Below are positions 55,482 to 64,000 of a stretch of DNA of 64,000 bases, one piece after another. A program made the translations under genes and the position numbers. Source of the DNA: Hymenopellis radicata (taxonomy: Eukaryota > Basidiomycota > Agaricomycetes > Agaricales > Physalacriaceae); the NCBI GenBank assembly GCA_015501595.1, contig JADNRX010000117.1, positions 1-64,000 of the forward strand, given 5' to 3'. Each line of letters starts with the position of its first letter. Within the stretch, counting starts at the first letter, position 1. The notes under the pieces are model-generated. The model ran no database searches and had not been told where the DNA came from. It saw nothing but the letters and a program-made list of their open reading frames with translations.

Positions 55482-57634
55482 CTATTTCTCTTCGTATTCT
55501 TTCATGATGGCATCGAGATCTCGAAGCCATGGGTGCTGCTGCTTTTTGGCAAGCTGTTCGACCATCCATTCATTGCGGATAGAGATCATCTCATCCAAAA
55601 AGAAGTTGTAGCTATATATACCGTGAGCCGATATGCAAAGGTAAGATTGCAAGTTAGGCATACCGTATTGATGAAAGTTCTCGTGCCATTGATTGAAAGA
55701 CACCAAACCAGACATTGGTCTGTTCTGCGATAGACGAGTTGAACTGCCATTTGCCATCAGCAGTTTTTAATTTGGGGAAGAGTGTAGGAACACAATTGGC
55801 CTGGCAAACATCATCCTCGTCGCTATGAACATGTGAATGAAAAACATCCACAACAAGTCGAATAGCATCCCAATATGGATCATTATGAGCACGAAGAAAC
55901 TTCCAAAGCGTACAAGCATTGTCGTAGAAGAGATGTGTCGGAATCAGAGCAGGATGAGGAAATGTTCGCTTGAGATATTCCTGAAACAGTTGAGTATTCC
56001 TTAGAGAGAAATAATATGAAGAAATACGAACATTAACAGACTCTGGTCCTTCAGCAACAAAAAAGGTACAACGAGAGACAATGACGCCACAGCAAAAAAT
56101 GAATAGCTGCTCGTTGTGGGTGTAGTTCCGAGTAAACTTCATTCCATGAATATCCCTCTTGCCTGACTTTCCCTTGCCTTTATGCTTCTTCTTTTTACCG
56201 CTTGCAGTTGGAACACCATCTTTCTGAAGGCGTCGCTGCTCATCAAGATGTTGGGATTTGGCAATTTGCCGTTGGCGAGCCTCATCCTCAAGTACTCGAT
56301 GCTCGGGAGAGTTGCACGTTATATATGGTGCTTCTGAGGGTTGTATGCATCCGTCGACGTGACATTTGTTGGTGAGGGATAGATGTTCAGGACAGTACCA
56401 GTCTTTGACCCATCGAAGAGGAACTTTGCAGTGTTTAACACGACAGCAGGTATGTCCAAGGGTAACGCCGTCAGTAACGCCACCATGAATGATGCCTATA
56501 AACAATAAGCGACTGAAAATATGAGAATTTTAGGAGACAAACCAATCGGCTCTCCATTGTTGTCGGAAATGACTTTAAGACATTGATCGCAAGCATGTGC
56601 ATACTGAGGTTGGCCAGTTCCAGCCATGCACTGATTAGCGTCATGCAGAGCATCATCAAGTCGATGTTCCTGTTGCCCATGATGAGGAACACAAAGAACA
56701 ATGTTATCTCGTTGACAACGTCGCAGAAGAGCATAAAGAAAGAAGGCGTCTAAAACCATTTCTTGTGTCAGCTCCTCCTTCAACGTTGAGGTTAATGTGG
56801 TGTGAGTACGTCCTAGTCGAAGATTATATAGTCGAGCTAGAATAGTGGAAGAGGAGCTATCATTTCTCAACAAACAGTTACAGCGATATAAGAAACTGCG
56901 TACTGAGAATGACATATATTTTGTTCGAAAAATTCACATAACTGATCCTCTAGAAAGACAGTTGTGTTGACGTGAATGTATGGCCCCACATCAGCATAGA
57001 ACTGTCGCTGAGAAGCTGGTGATTTTGGATTGGTAACACTATGATTGGGATGATAACGTGTGTTGCATTCTAAATCAGCAATGAGTATGTAGTACTTAAT
57101 GGATGAATGTGAAAGAAACAGACTTGAGCAGTTAAGGGAAATGGAATATACTGGAAGTACGCCACGATGTAGAGTGTATAAGTGTGCTTCCACATAGACA
57201 GCATTTCCCAGTTTTGAGCCCTGACAAGTAGGATCTGGGCAACGTCGATGAGGTGGATAGAGCATTTCAGCACCTTTTAAACTTGAAATTAAATCATAAG
57301 GAAGTAACATCACATACGACGTACCGAGACTATAAGGCTGTCCGTATTGGCGAAAACTGTTATCTACAGCTTCTTGAAAGGCCAGAGAGGCTTCCCATTG
57401 AGGTACAAAGGCTTTAAGTCGAAGCCAGAGAGCTTGAATGATTTGATGTTCCGCAATGTTGGTGGCGATGCAAAGAAATTGAATAATGTTATCGGGGAGT
57501 AAAAAGGGAACTGAGCCCTCAAACTCGAGATGATTCCAAATGCGTTTCAGTAGGCAAAGCATAAGAGATGCCTTTTGTAAATCAATATCGTAGCCTTGAA
57601 GAGCATGAGCTAATTTATCGATGGAAATAGTCAT
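55482..57634 (-). CDS. KDZ-class transposase with CxC5/CxC6-like clusters
   Basis: Transposase of the Kyakuja-Dileera-Zisupton group, expected to cut and join the element ends. Start ATG 57634 (MTISIDKLAHALQG). Order: N-terminal helical region; cysteine cluster CPDPTCQGSKLG with YTLHRGVLPVYSISLNC (CxC5-like); AECNTRYHPNHSV; then GVTLGHTCCRVKHCKVPL, WYCPEHLSLTNKCHVDGC and ITCNSPEHRVLEDEARQRQ (CxC6-like); a lysine-rich linker; THNEQLFIFCCGVIVSRCTF; and the catalytic part FYDNACTLWKFL, VDVFHSHVHSDEDDVCQANC, FNSSIAEQTNVWFGVFQSMA, joined by a 50-nt intron to RYNFFLDEMISIRNEWM. It ends DAIMKEYEEK. Several short introns; no stop or frameshift found in the conserved blocks, so it may be functional. 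Confidence 0.88.
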
Positions 57635-57689
57635 GATGGGGGAACACAAGCTGTGATCAGTAGTAATATGTCACATCAAAGTTTGAAGG

Positions 57690-58345
57690 CACCTATAGGA
57701 TGATTCGCTAGTACTCCTACAGGTATATTCGAGCGCGCCTGTAGGTACTCGGCAAAGGCATCCTATAGGTATATTCGAGCGCGCCTGTAGGTACTCGGCA
57801 AAGGCATCCTATAGGTATATTCGAGCGCTCCTGTAGGTACTCGGCAAAGGCATCCTACAGGTATATTCGAGCGCGCCTGTAGGTACTCGGCAAAGGCATC
57901 CTACAGGTATGTTCGAGTGCTCCTGTAGGTACTCGGCAAAGGCATCCTATAGGTATATTCGAGCGCGCCTGTAGGTACTCGGCAAAGGCATCCTATAGGT
58001 ATGTTCGAGCGCGCCTGTAGGTACTCGGCAAAGGCATCCTACAGGTATGTTCGAGCGCTCCTGTAGGTACTCGGCAAAGGCATCCTACAGGTATATTCGA
58101 GCGCGCCTGTAGGTACTCGGCAAAGGCATCCTACAGGTATGTTCGAGCGCTCCTGTAGGTACTCGGCAAAGGCATCCTACAGGTATATTCGAGCGCGCCT
58201 GTAGGTACTCGGCAAAGGCATCCTACAGGTATGTTCGAGCGCTCCTGTAGGTACTCGGCAAAGGCATCCTACAGGTATGTTCGAGCGCGCCTGTAGGTAC
58301 TCGGCAAAGGCATCCTACAGGTATATTCGAGCGCGCCTGTAGGTG
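57690..58345 (-). repeat. Right subterminal palindrome array
   Basis: About thirteen units of 46 bp, each made of CCTAYAGGTATRTTCGAGCG and CCTGTAGGTACTCGGCAAAG halves, so cores recur every 22-24 bp. Units differ mainly at CCTATAGG/CCTACAGG and TATATTC/TATGTTC. Further cores lie at 58393, 58420 and 58512. It mirrors the left array in core and spacing but not in spacer sequence. Confidence 0.88.
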
Positions 58346-58563
58346 TACTCAGTTGGTATTCTACTCAGTACACTACAGGAGCATTGAGACCATCCTACAG
58401 GTTCTAAAAGTTTAGACCTGTAGGATGCTTGCCTGACATCTAATCCAACAGGCTCATTCGGTCAGCCCAATGTCTACGGGCGGACACCCGGAATACGTCC
58501 GTCCACCAGCACACCTGCAGGTTGTATTTGCGGAGCCTCCGAGGTACCTCGGAGGTTACCTCC

Positions 58564-58592
58564 GAGACGATCGCCAGCAGGAGCGGCGTTCT
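58564..58592 (-). repeat. Right terminal inverted repeat
   Basis: Inward sequence AGAACGCCGCTCCTGCTGGC then GATCGTCTC, partner of 31307-31335. Just inside are nested CCTCCGAGGTACCTCGGAGG palindromes absent from the left end. Confidence 0.85.
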
Positions 58593-58601
58593 CGTATATC
58601 T
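58593..58601 (+). repeat. Right target-site duplication of the KDZ element
   Basis: CGTATATCT, identical to 31297-31305. Confidence 0.85.
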
Positions 58602-60406
58602 TGTAGTAAGCGGGATTGACTGGGTGCCGAATAAGTAGATCTTTTGTGTCAAAGGCCCGTACTCCGTCAATTTCAGCATCCAGAACGGCTGGCGTAAGGA
58701 TGGGCGAATCCTAAATGGACGTTAGGCAGTACCCGCTAAGCCTTGTTTGAAAGTCCCGACCTTGACATACAGGCGGAAGATGTTTTCCTCTACCGGTACG
58801 AAGGCGGCGTCCACGTAAGGCGCGAGCTGAGTTAGCAGATTAGAGCTACATCATTAATAAAGACAGCCACTTACTCGCATCCATTCCCAACCCTCTGAGG
58901 GGGGTGTCTCTGCAGCAAGATATTACACTAAACTGCCATTGATCTGAAGATGAACGCACTGGGAGGGATACTGATACTTCCCGCTTCCGTTCTATGTTGT
59001 TGCGGCGAATGAGCATCTTTATGGAAACAGAATGAAATACGGACAGTCCATAACTCGTGATCAGAGGTACGCCATGAAATCGCAACCTGTCGCCCGCTTC
59101 CTTTGATAAAGGTCCTCCGCCATAGCGCTGAAATTCAGCCATGACGCCGGAGGATGGAGAAGAGAAGATATTGAAGACGTACCACAACATTGAATGCCTT
59201 TAAGGCTTCGATTGATGCAGGATTTCTAGACCATTCCTACGAAAATCGAATTTCACGTCAATCTCAATAACTTTGGCAATGCGACATACCTCAAGAAACG
59301 AAGGCACCGTAAGCATCACGTTACAGCCAAGCTTCGTAGCGCTGGCGAGGCAGCTGTCTGAAGAGGGCACGACAGGAGGCTCCGTGGGCGGGAACACCGC
59401 CAAAACGAAGCCTGACGACATCTGATACTTTACCTTAACCAAGTCCAGTATTATAGAACAAGGCTCACCATGAAGCAGGCCCACATGAACCCCATCACAT
59501 CTGTCCGCGAACACGTCAATCAGGCAGGTTGACGACAAAGAGCCAACGTACGATACATCGGCGTTCCCTGTGATGCACACGTGTACCCACACAAGTCCAT
59601 CGCTCCGTAGTCTTTTCATGAGGTCAATGTCAGTTTACGCTGATATATTCTGGTAGTACTTACAAGGGATCGAAGCAAACTGTAGGACAAGGCGGTGATT
59701 GAGGTAGATTGGACTGGGAAAACGAGTGGTTCCGGAGGAGTGGAAGATCGTCGCCGTGTCCGTCGATTGGAAGTTGGGCGCCGACTCATTTGCAAGATCT
59801 CGAATACCATTGTCGACGCGATACATGCTGTTGAAAGAGGGCATTTGTTTGCTTTGCATAGGTCCCAATTCTCGGGTTCCAGAGGCATATTCTTGAGATA
59901 CCATGTTGGCTATGGCCTGAAGGTGCTGATCATGGCTGACAATCATACGAGTACAATTGGTCTCCTTCAGAACATGTAGCACAGCAGCGGCAGAGTTCCG
60001 CACGGAAATAGGGAACGGAACGAATCCGGCTTGCATTAGACCAAAGATGACGGCGACATACGACATTGTGTCTGCAAGTGGCTGGTGATCAACAATTCGC
60101 AGAGATACTTGAACCGGAGATGTACGTACCTGCGTTGACGAGGATTGCAACCACAGGATGAGTTCCCGAGGTAGGCACTCCGAAGTTGTCTAGAAGAATC
60201 TCTCTGGCAGCTCGGATGGCGAGAGAGATATGAGACCAGTGTAGGGTCTTTATACCTCCATTGCTTGGGTCCTCATAGCGAAACACAGGATGGTCGGGAC
60301 TATTCTTTGCATGGAATTCCGGAAGCGCATGGAGCGCCAATGTACCATCCAGAGGAGGGGCGCGGAAGGTCTTTGACGTTGAACCTTGAGGTGTCGGATA
60401 CTGCAT
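58593..60406 (-). pseudogene. A-T-TE synthetase copy 2, 5' part
   Basis: Start ATG 60406 (MQYPTPQGSTSKTFRAPP), in frame here where copy 1 lacks a base. It continues ALPEFHAKNSPDHPVFRYED, THPVVAILVNAG, MQAGFVPFPISVRNSAAAVL, A3 TIFHSSGTTRFPSP, RYGGGPLSKEAGDRL, ITSYGL|TEAGSISIPP and VDAAFVPVEENIFRLYVK, and stops at PVNPAYYKIY, where the transposon begins. With the 29.3-31.3 kb part it makes up one paralogue of the gene at 12858. Its promoter differs from copy 1. Confidence 0.87.
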
Positions 60407-60647
60407 GATGGTGTCCTGAGAACGACCATTTCGGTTGCACAAGACTTATTACATAGAGTAGTACTCGGGTACCACGGACATTTCGAATCCCGCAGAAAGA
60501 CAAAAGGTAGTTTCCGACAACGACAGAAATGCCACCATGAGTACGCCTGCCCGTGGCCTTCGTGCGACTTTGGAGACTCCACAGAGTTATTTTAGCATCT
60601 CCAAGGTTTGTAAGCCTGTCATGAAATCGCGCTCATATATAGTGCGT

Positions 60648-61094
60648 TCATAAACGGAGAATGCCCAAGAACGTGAACTGATGATTTTGAAAGATGGCAC
60701 AAAGAAGGACGGGGTTCTTGGTGGCAAGATACGCCATCGCATCTTGCTTTGTGCGTCCAGAGTATTGATAGCCTCTAATCGCTCGGTTAACATCGGCGCC
60801 CAGTAGAAGAATATAGATTAGAGCATCATCTGCCAGAGTCGAGGGTGCTTTTAAATAGAGGGTCCCATAAGTGCTAGATGCGCAGCTGGAGAAGCGGCTC
60901 TTAATGGGCAGTAGTAACCCAGAGTCATTCAAGACTGTATCGTGAGGATGACTGAGTAAGTGGCTCATCAGACCTGGCACCTCGAGTCGAAGATCTTGTT
61001 TGAACTTTCTAGTGAATGTCGGTGAGATATTAATAGTGAGAGCGGTCATCCTAAGCGTTGGATAGTCAGCGTGTGTACACTTGTGGTACTTCAT
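60648..61094 (-). CDS. Small unrecognised protein
   Basis: One open frame of about 148 codons. The C-terminal half reads STLADDALIYILLLGADVNR and KQDAMAYLATKNPVLLCAIF, faintly ankyrin-like, but a single unit is not enough for a call. The start may be internal. It lies head to head with AMS1. Confidence 0.3.
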   Translation of the reverse strand: MKYHKCTHADYPTLRMTALTINISPTFTRKFKQDLRLEVPGLMSHLLSHPHDTVLNDSGLLLPIKSRFSSCASSTYGTLYLKAPSTLADDALIYILLLGADVNRAIRGYQYSGRTKQDAMAYLATKNPVLLCAIFQNHQFTFLGILRL

Positions 61095-61239
61095 TACCTT
61101 TTCTTCCCACTCTTGGACATCGGAAAGGAAAAATCGAAGGACAAGTCGTGAAGGATGACATAATGATTGTTCCTGTGTTGTGGGGTATGTCGCTCCGGTG
61201 GCCCGAGCCTTGCTTCTCGCTACGCCGACGACGACGACG

Positions 61240-64000
61240 ATGAGCTGCAGCCACGGCCACCAGGCCCCGCAGGGCTATCCTGAACTGAACTACTCTGCTG
61301 GCCCGAAATGGGTCAAGGACCTCACGCAAGGGCGATTAGGAACCTTTACTGGCGGCCACTACGCCGACGTTAACCTGTCTTCAGTGCTATACACGCACAG
61401 AATTGACGGCGAGGCCAACATTAAGCTCCAAGTGTGAGTTGACATCCTAGACTACTATGAGATATACCTGAATGCTCTCTGTCTAGTTGGAGCGCCCCCG
61501 GACTTACCAAGCCAACCTTTAAGGAGGCCATGAAGCAGGACTTCAAGCCCGCCAAGAAGTATCAGTCCTTTGGACCTTCCTGTAGGTCTATCTTCTGTCG
61601 TTATTGTTGGTTATTGACTCTCTGAAGGGGTTTGTACTCTGTAACGCAGGACAAGCAGTCTCTTATCATTTTATAGACGAATCACTGGTGGAAGGTATCC
61701 CTCACTATTCCCGGGTACTGGCAGCAGTATGAAGTCGTTCAATGTATGTCGTACTCTCAAACGTTCCGTCCTGAACTGATCCCGCTGGCAGTCGAATTCG
61801 ACCCCGGATGTGAGGCTATGGTATATACGGTTGACGGCACGCCTCTGCAAGGTATCACGGACGCGCCTTTTCCCTCTCCCGTGGTTGCTTAGTTGGTTCC
61901 AGGTATAACAGGTGGCGGTGGCGGCGATCGGAGAGTGGAGCACATCATCCCGATGGAGGCGCGCAAGAAGGGGTCATATGACATTGTCATCGAGTCCACC
62001 TGCAACGGCATGTTCGGTGTACCATGGAATGGGGACACTATCGAGCCTCCCGACGTAAGAGCGCTTCTAAGCACACCCGCGTTTCCGCCGTCTGATGTAT
62101 TCCAGATGAACCGGTGGTTCACCCTCGCGTCAGCCGACCTAGTTGTTCCTAATCAGGATGCCTGGCACCTCATGTGGGACTTTCAAACGCTACGCGAGAT
62201 TATTGACAACGTCTGGGGTAACACGCCGTACGTTTATCACCTCGGCCTTGTCAACATTTTTACTTAAACGCCACTGTCAAGGCTCCAAAACAAGTCCTTG
62301 GTGGTGGCTAACGAAATCATCAACACCTTCAAGAAAGGTGACCCGTCGACTGTGAATAAATGTCGCAAACTTGTCGAACAAGTCTTCGGTAAGGACTGGC
62401 AGGCCAAAGGCGCTGGAATTTACGAGGAAGGGGAAAAAGACTCTAAGATTTGGGGAATCGGTAAGACACTTCAACACCATACTCGGCAAGCATGCTAACG
62501 TCAAGTAGGGCAGTAAGTCATCTTCGTCTGATATTCCGTGCAGACGTTGAGCGGAACGTTTCATTCCAGCTGTCACATTGATACTGCTTGGTAAGTCCGC
62601 GATACATGTCGTATACCGAAAACTCATTGACGTTGCAGGTTATGGCCATATCATGTCACCCAGCAGAAGGTGGCGCGTTCCTGGTCTACTCAGGTTGACC
62701 TTATGGAACGGTACCCCGAGCATCGTTTCTCGTGTTCACAGGCACAGCAATTCAAATGGCTCGAGCAGGTTTGCAAAATGCATCTTTTCGACCGACGGCG
62801 CGTCTCATTGCTCCATGCTAGTTGTATCCGCCGTTGTTCGAAAAGGTCAAGACAAAGATCCTTGCTGGCAAATTCCAACCCGTTGGTGGCTCATGGGTCG
62901 AGAACGATGCTAACATGCCTTCGGGAGAGGCGCTTATCAGGCAGTTCTTATTCGGACAGCGATACTTTGAAGAAAAGTTCGGTGCTCGATGTGATACTGC
63001 TTGGTTGCCCGACTCCTTCGGATTGACAGGCGCTCTCCCTCAGATCATTCGTGGCGCCGGGATGAAATACTTTTTTACTCAGAAATTGAGCTGGTTCGTA
63101 TTTCCTCAGATGTTCATCAATTTTGGGCTCACAAACCTTGTAGGAATAACATGTGTGTGGCATGTCCTTATGACAATACGCCTTGTGTAACAGTCTGATT
63201 CTAGCAATCGTTTCCCGCACTCGACTTTTAATTGGGTCGGCATCGATGGCACTCAAGTTCTGTGCCACATGACACCTGGTTCGCATTCTAGCTAATTCGC
63301 TTAAATCTACCGTACTCATCTTGATTATTCTTCCAGTTGACACGTACACTGCACAGGCAACAGTAGGCGACGTCAAGAAGGGCGTCGAGAATCACAAGGT
63401 TGGTCATCCTCCGTACTACTGAACCTGAACCTCAAGGACCGCTTTCCAGAACCTAGAATCGTCCACGTCAGCCCTCTTGGTCTTCGGAAATGGTGATGGA
63501 GGAGGCGGACCCTTACCGAAGATGTTGGAAAACGTTGGTGACGGCCCACCCTTGCATCCATGAGGATACGTGCTGACCGCCACCATCTTAGCTTCGACGA
63601 ATCCGTGCAGTTACCAACGAAAATCGCGAATTACCCACCCCGTACATGGGACATTCTGTAGATGAATTCTTCGATATGTTGTTATCCACCAGTGACCAAG
63701 GGTCCAAATTGCCCAACTGGTGAGCTTTCACGTCCACTGAACGAAGTCTTTTCGATTGAAATTGTCTCAGGCATGGAGAATTGTACCTGGAGGTAAATCA
63801 TAACGGTATTTAGTTTTGAAGTGGTCTAATCAACTCACGAACAGTTCCATCGTGGTACATACACTTCGCACAGTGAGTGTCTTCTGTTGTTTGCTCGCTC
63901 AACCGCCATGTTAACGTATCATGAAGGCCCGATCAAGAAGGGTAATCGGCATTCTGAGATTCTCCTTCGGGAATGTTGAACATCTCGCGACATTGGCATC
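61240..64000 (+). CDS. AMS1: Vacuolar alpha-mannosidase, GH38 (5' part)
   Basis: Hydrolyses terminal alpha-mannose in the vacuole/cytosol during turnover of free oligosaccharides; in yeast it reaches the vacuole by selective autophagy. Start taken at ATG 61240 ([18 protein letters not shown]). Conserved blocks: [41 protein letters not shown], then the zinc-binding motif [36 protein letters not shown] and [20 protein letters not shown] with the nucleophile Asp. The zinc motif is assembled from a 4-nt exon (62509-62512) and a 21-nt exon (62570-62590). Continues past [20 protein letters not shown] and [10 protein letters not shown] to the window edge; truncated only by the window. Confidence 0.92.
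62509..62512 (+). other. AMS1: Four-nucleotide microexon in AMS1
   Basis: GGCA lies between acceptor CAAGTAG and donor GTAAGT. Joining GGAATCG + GGCA + CTGTCACATTGATACTGC gives GIGHCHIDTA, the invariant GH38 zinc motif, in frame with exons on both sides. Skipping GGCA shifts the frame. Confidence 0.8.

Larger units (their letters stand above)
31306..58592. mobile_element. 27.3-kb KDZ-class DNA transposon with TET/JBP cargo
   Basis: Interrupts A-T-TE copy 2 inside the codons between KIYG and RADDQ. Ends: AGAAAGCAGCTTCTGCTGGC at the left and AGAACGCCGCTCCTGCTGGC read inward from the right, continuing GATCGCCTC / GATCGTCTC, 29 bp with five mismatches. It is flanked by a 9-bp duplication CGTATATCT; one extra C at the left end (31306) leaves the exact boundary uncertain by one base. 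Both ends then carry ACCTGCAGGT and arrays of CCTRYAGGT palindromes. Inside are a KDZ transposase gene, two TET/JBP-like genes, zinc-finger, coiled-coil and RING-like genes, and five nested hAT MITEs (5.6 kb). Without the MITEs the element is about 21.7 kb. Confidence 0.92.

Noticed and set aside
57690..58345. Regularly spaced repeats resembling a CRISPR array
   Set aside because: The DNA is eukaryotic, spacers are themselves repeated, no cas genes exist, and a mirrored array sits at the other transposon end.
31306..58592. A Starship-type giant element
   Set aside because: No tyrosine-recombinase captain gene at an end, and it has inverted repeats and a 9-bp duplication; the KDZ transposase explains it better.

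Overview
The window is nuclear DNA of a filamentous basidiomycete. Genes are cut by many introns of about 45-60 bp with GTRNGT donors. The families present (A-T-TE synthetase-like proteins, KDZ transposase with CxC clusters, TET/JBP dioxygenases, MYND, BTB and F-box proteins, DUF6593) are typical of Agaricomycetes. A Polyporales-type wood decayer is my best guess; that placement is inference.

Layout. 1-31.3 kb is ordinary chromosome with a gene every 1-3 kb: an AAA-ATPase-like gene, a membrane coiled-coil gene with a J-like tail, a BTB gene carrying a one-base frameshift, an MFS permease, an Oac1-type mitochondrial carrier, a MYND zinc-finger gene, an A-T-TE synthetase-like gene (copy 1), two F-box genes, an adhesin-like gene, a small secreted protein, an intron-containing tRNA-Trp, a cluster of hAT-type MITEs, a second MYND gene, a DUF6593 relic, and the 3' part of A-T-TE copy 2. 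58.6-64 kb resumes with the 5' part of A-T-TE copy 2 and the start of the vacuolar alpha-mannosidase AMS1.

The central result is that A-T-TE copy 2 is cut in two by a 27.3 kb DNA transposon at about 31306-58592. Copy 1 supplies the empty site. The element has a 9-bp target duplication (CGTATATCT), imperfect inverted ends of about 29 bp, and at each end an array of CCTRYAGGT-type palindromes spaced about 23 bp apart. It encodes a KDZ-class transposase with CxC5/CxC6-like cysteine clusters, two TET/JBP-family dioxygenase-like genes (one with a chromodomain), a GRF-like zinc-finger protein with a SUMO-interaction-like motif, a coiled-coil protein with a 78-bp coding minisatellite, a RING-like protein and several unrecognised genes. 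The association of fungal TET/JBP genes with KDZ transposons is known in general; a fully delimited, cargo-loaded copy with its empty-site paralogue is the unusual part.

The element is itself ageing. Five hAT-type MITEs of 1.05-1.24 kb, with 8-bp target duplications (one of them 7 bp as it stands), have landed in it. One breaks the chromodomain TET/JBP gene, which also has an in-frame stop; another sits just upstream of the start of a second gene that shares a duplicated hairpin-bearing promoter. Several ordinary genes show single-base indels against their paralogues or expected frames, so real decay and assembly error both need to be considered. All exon structures were read by eye and are models, not confirmed transcripts.
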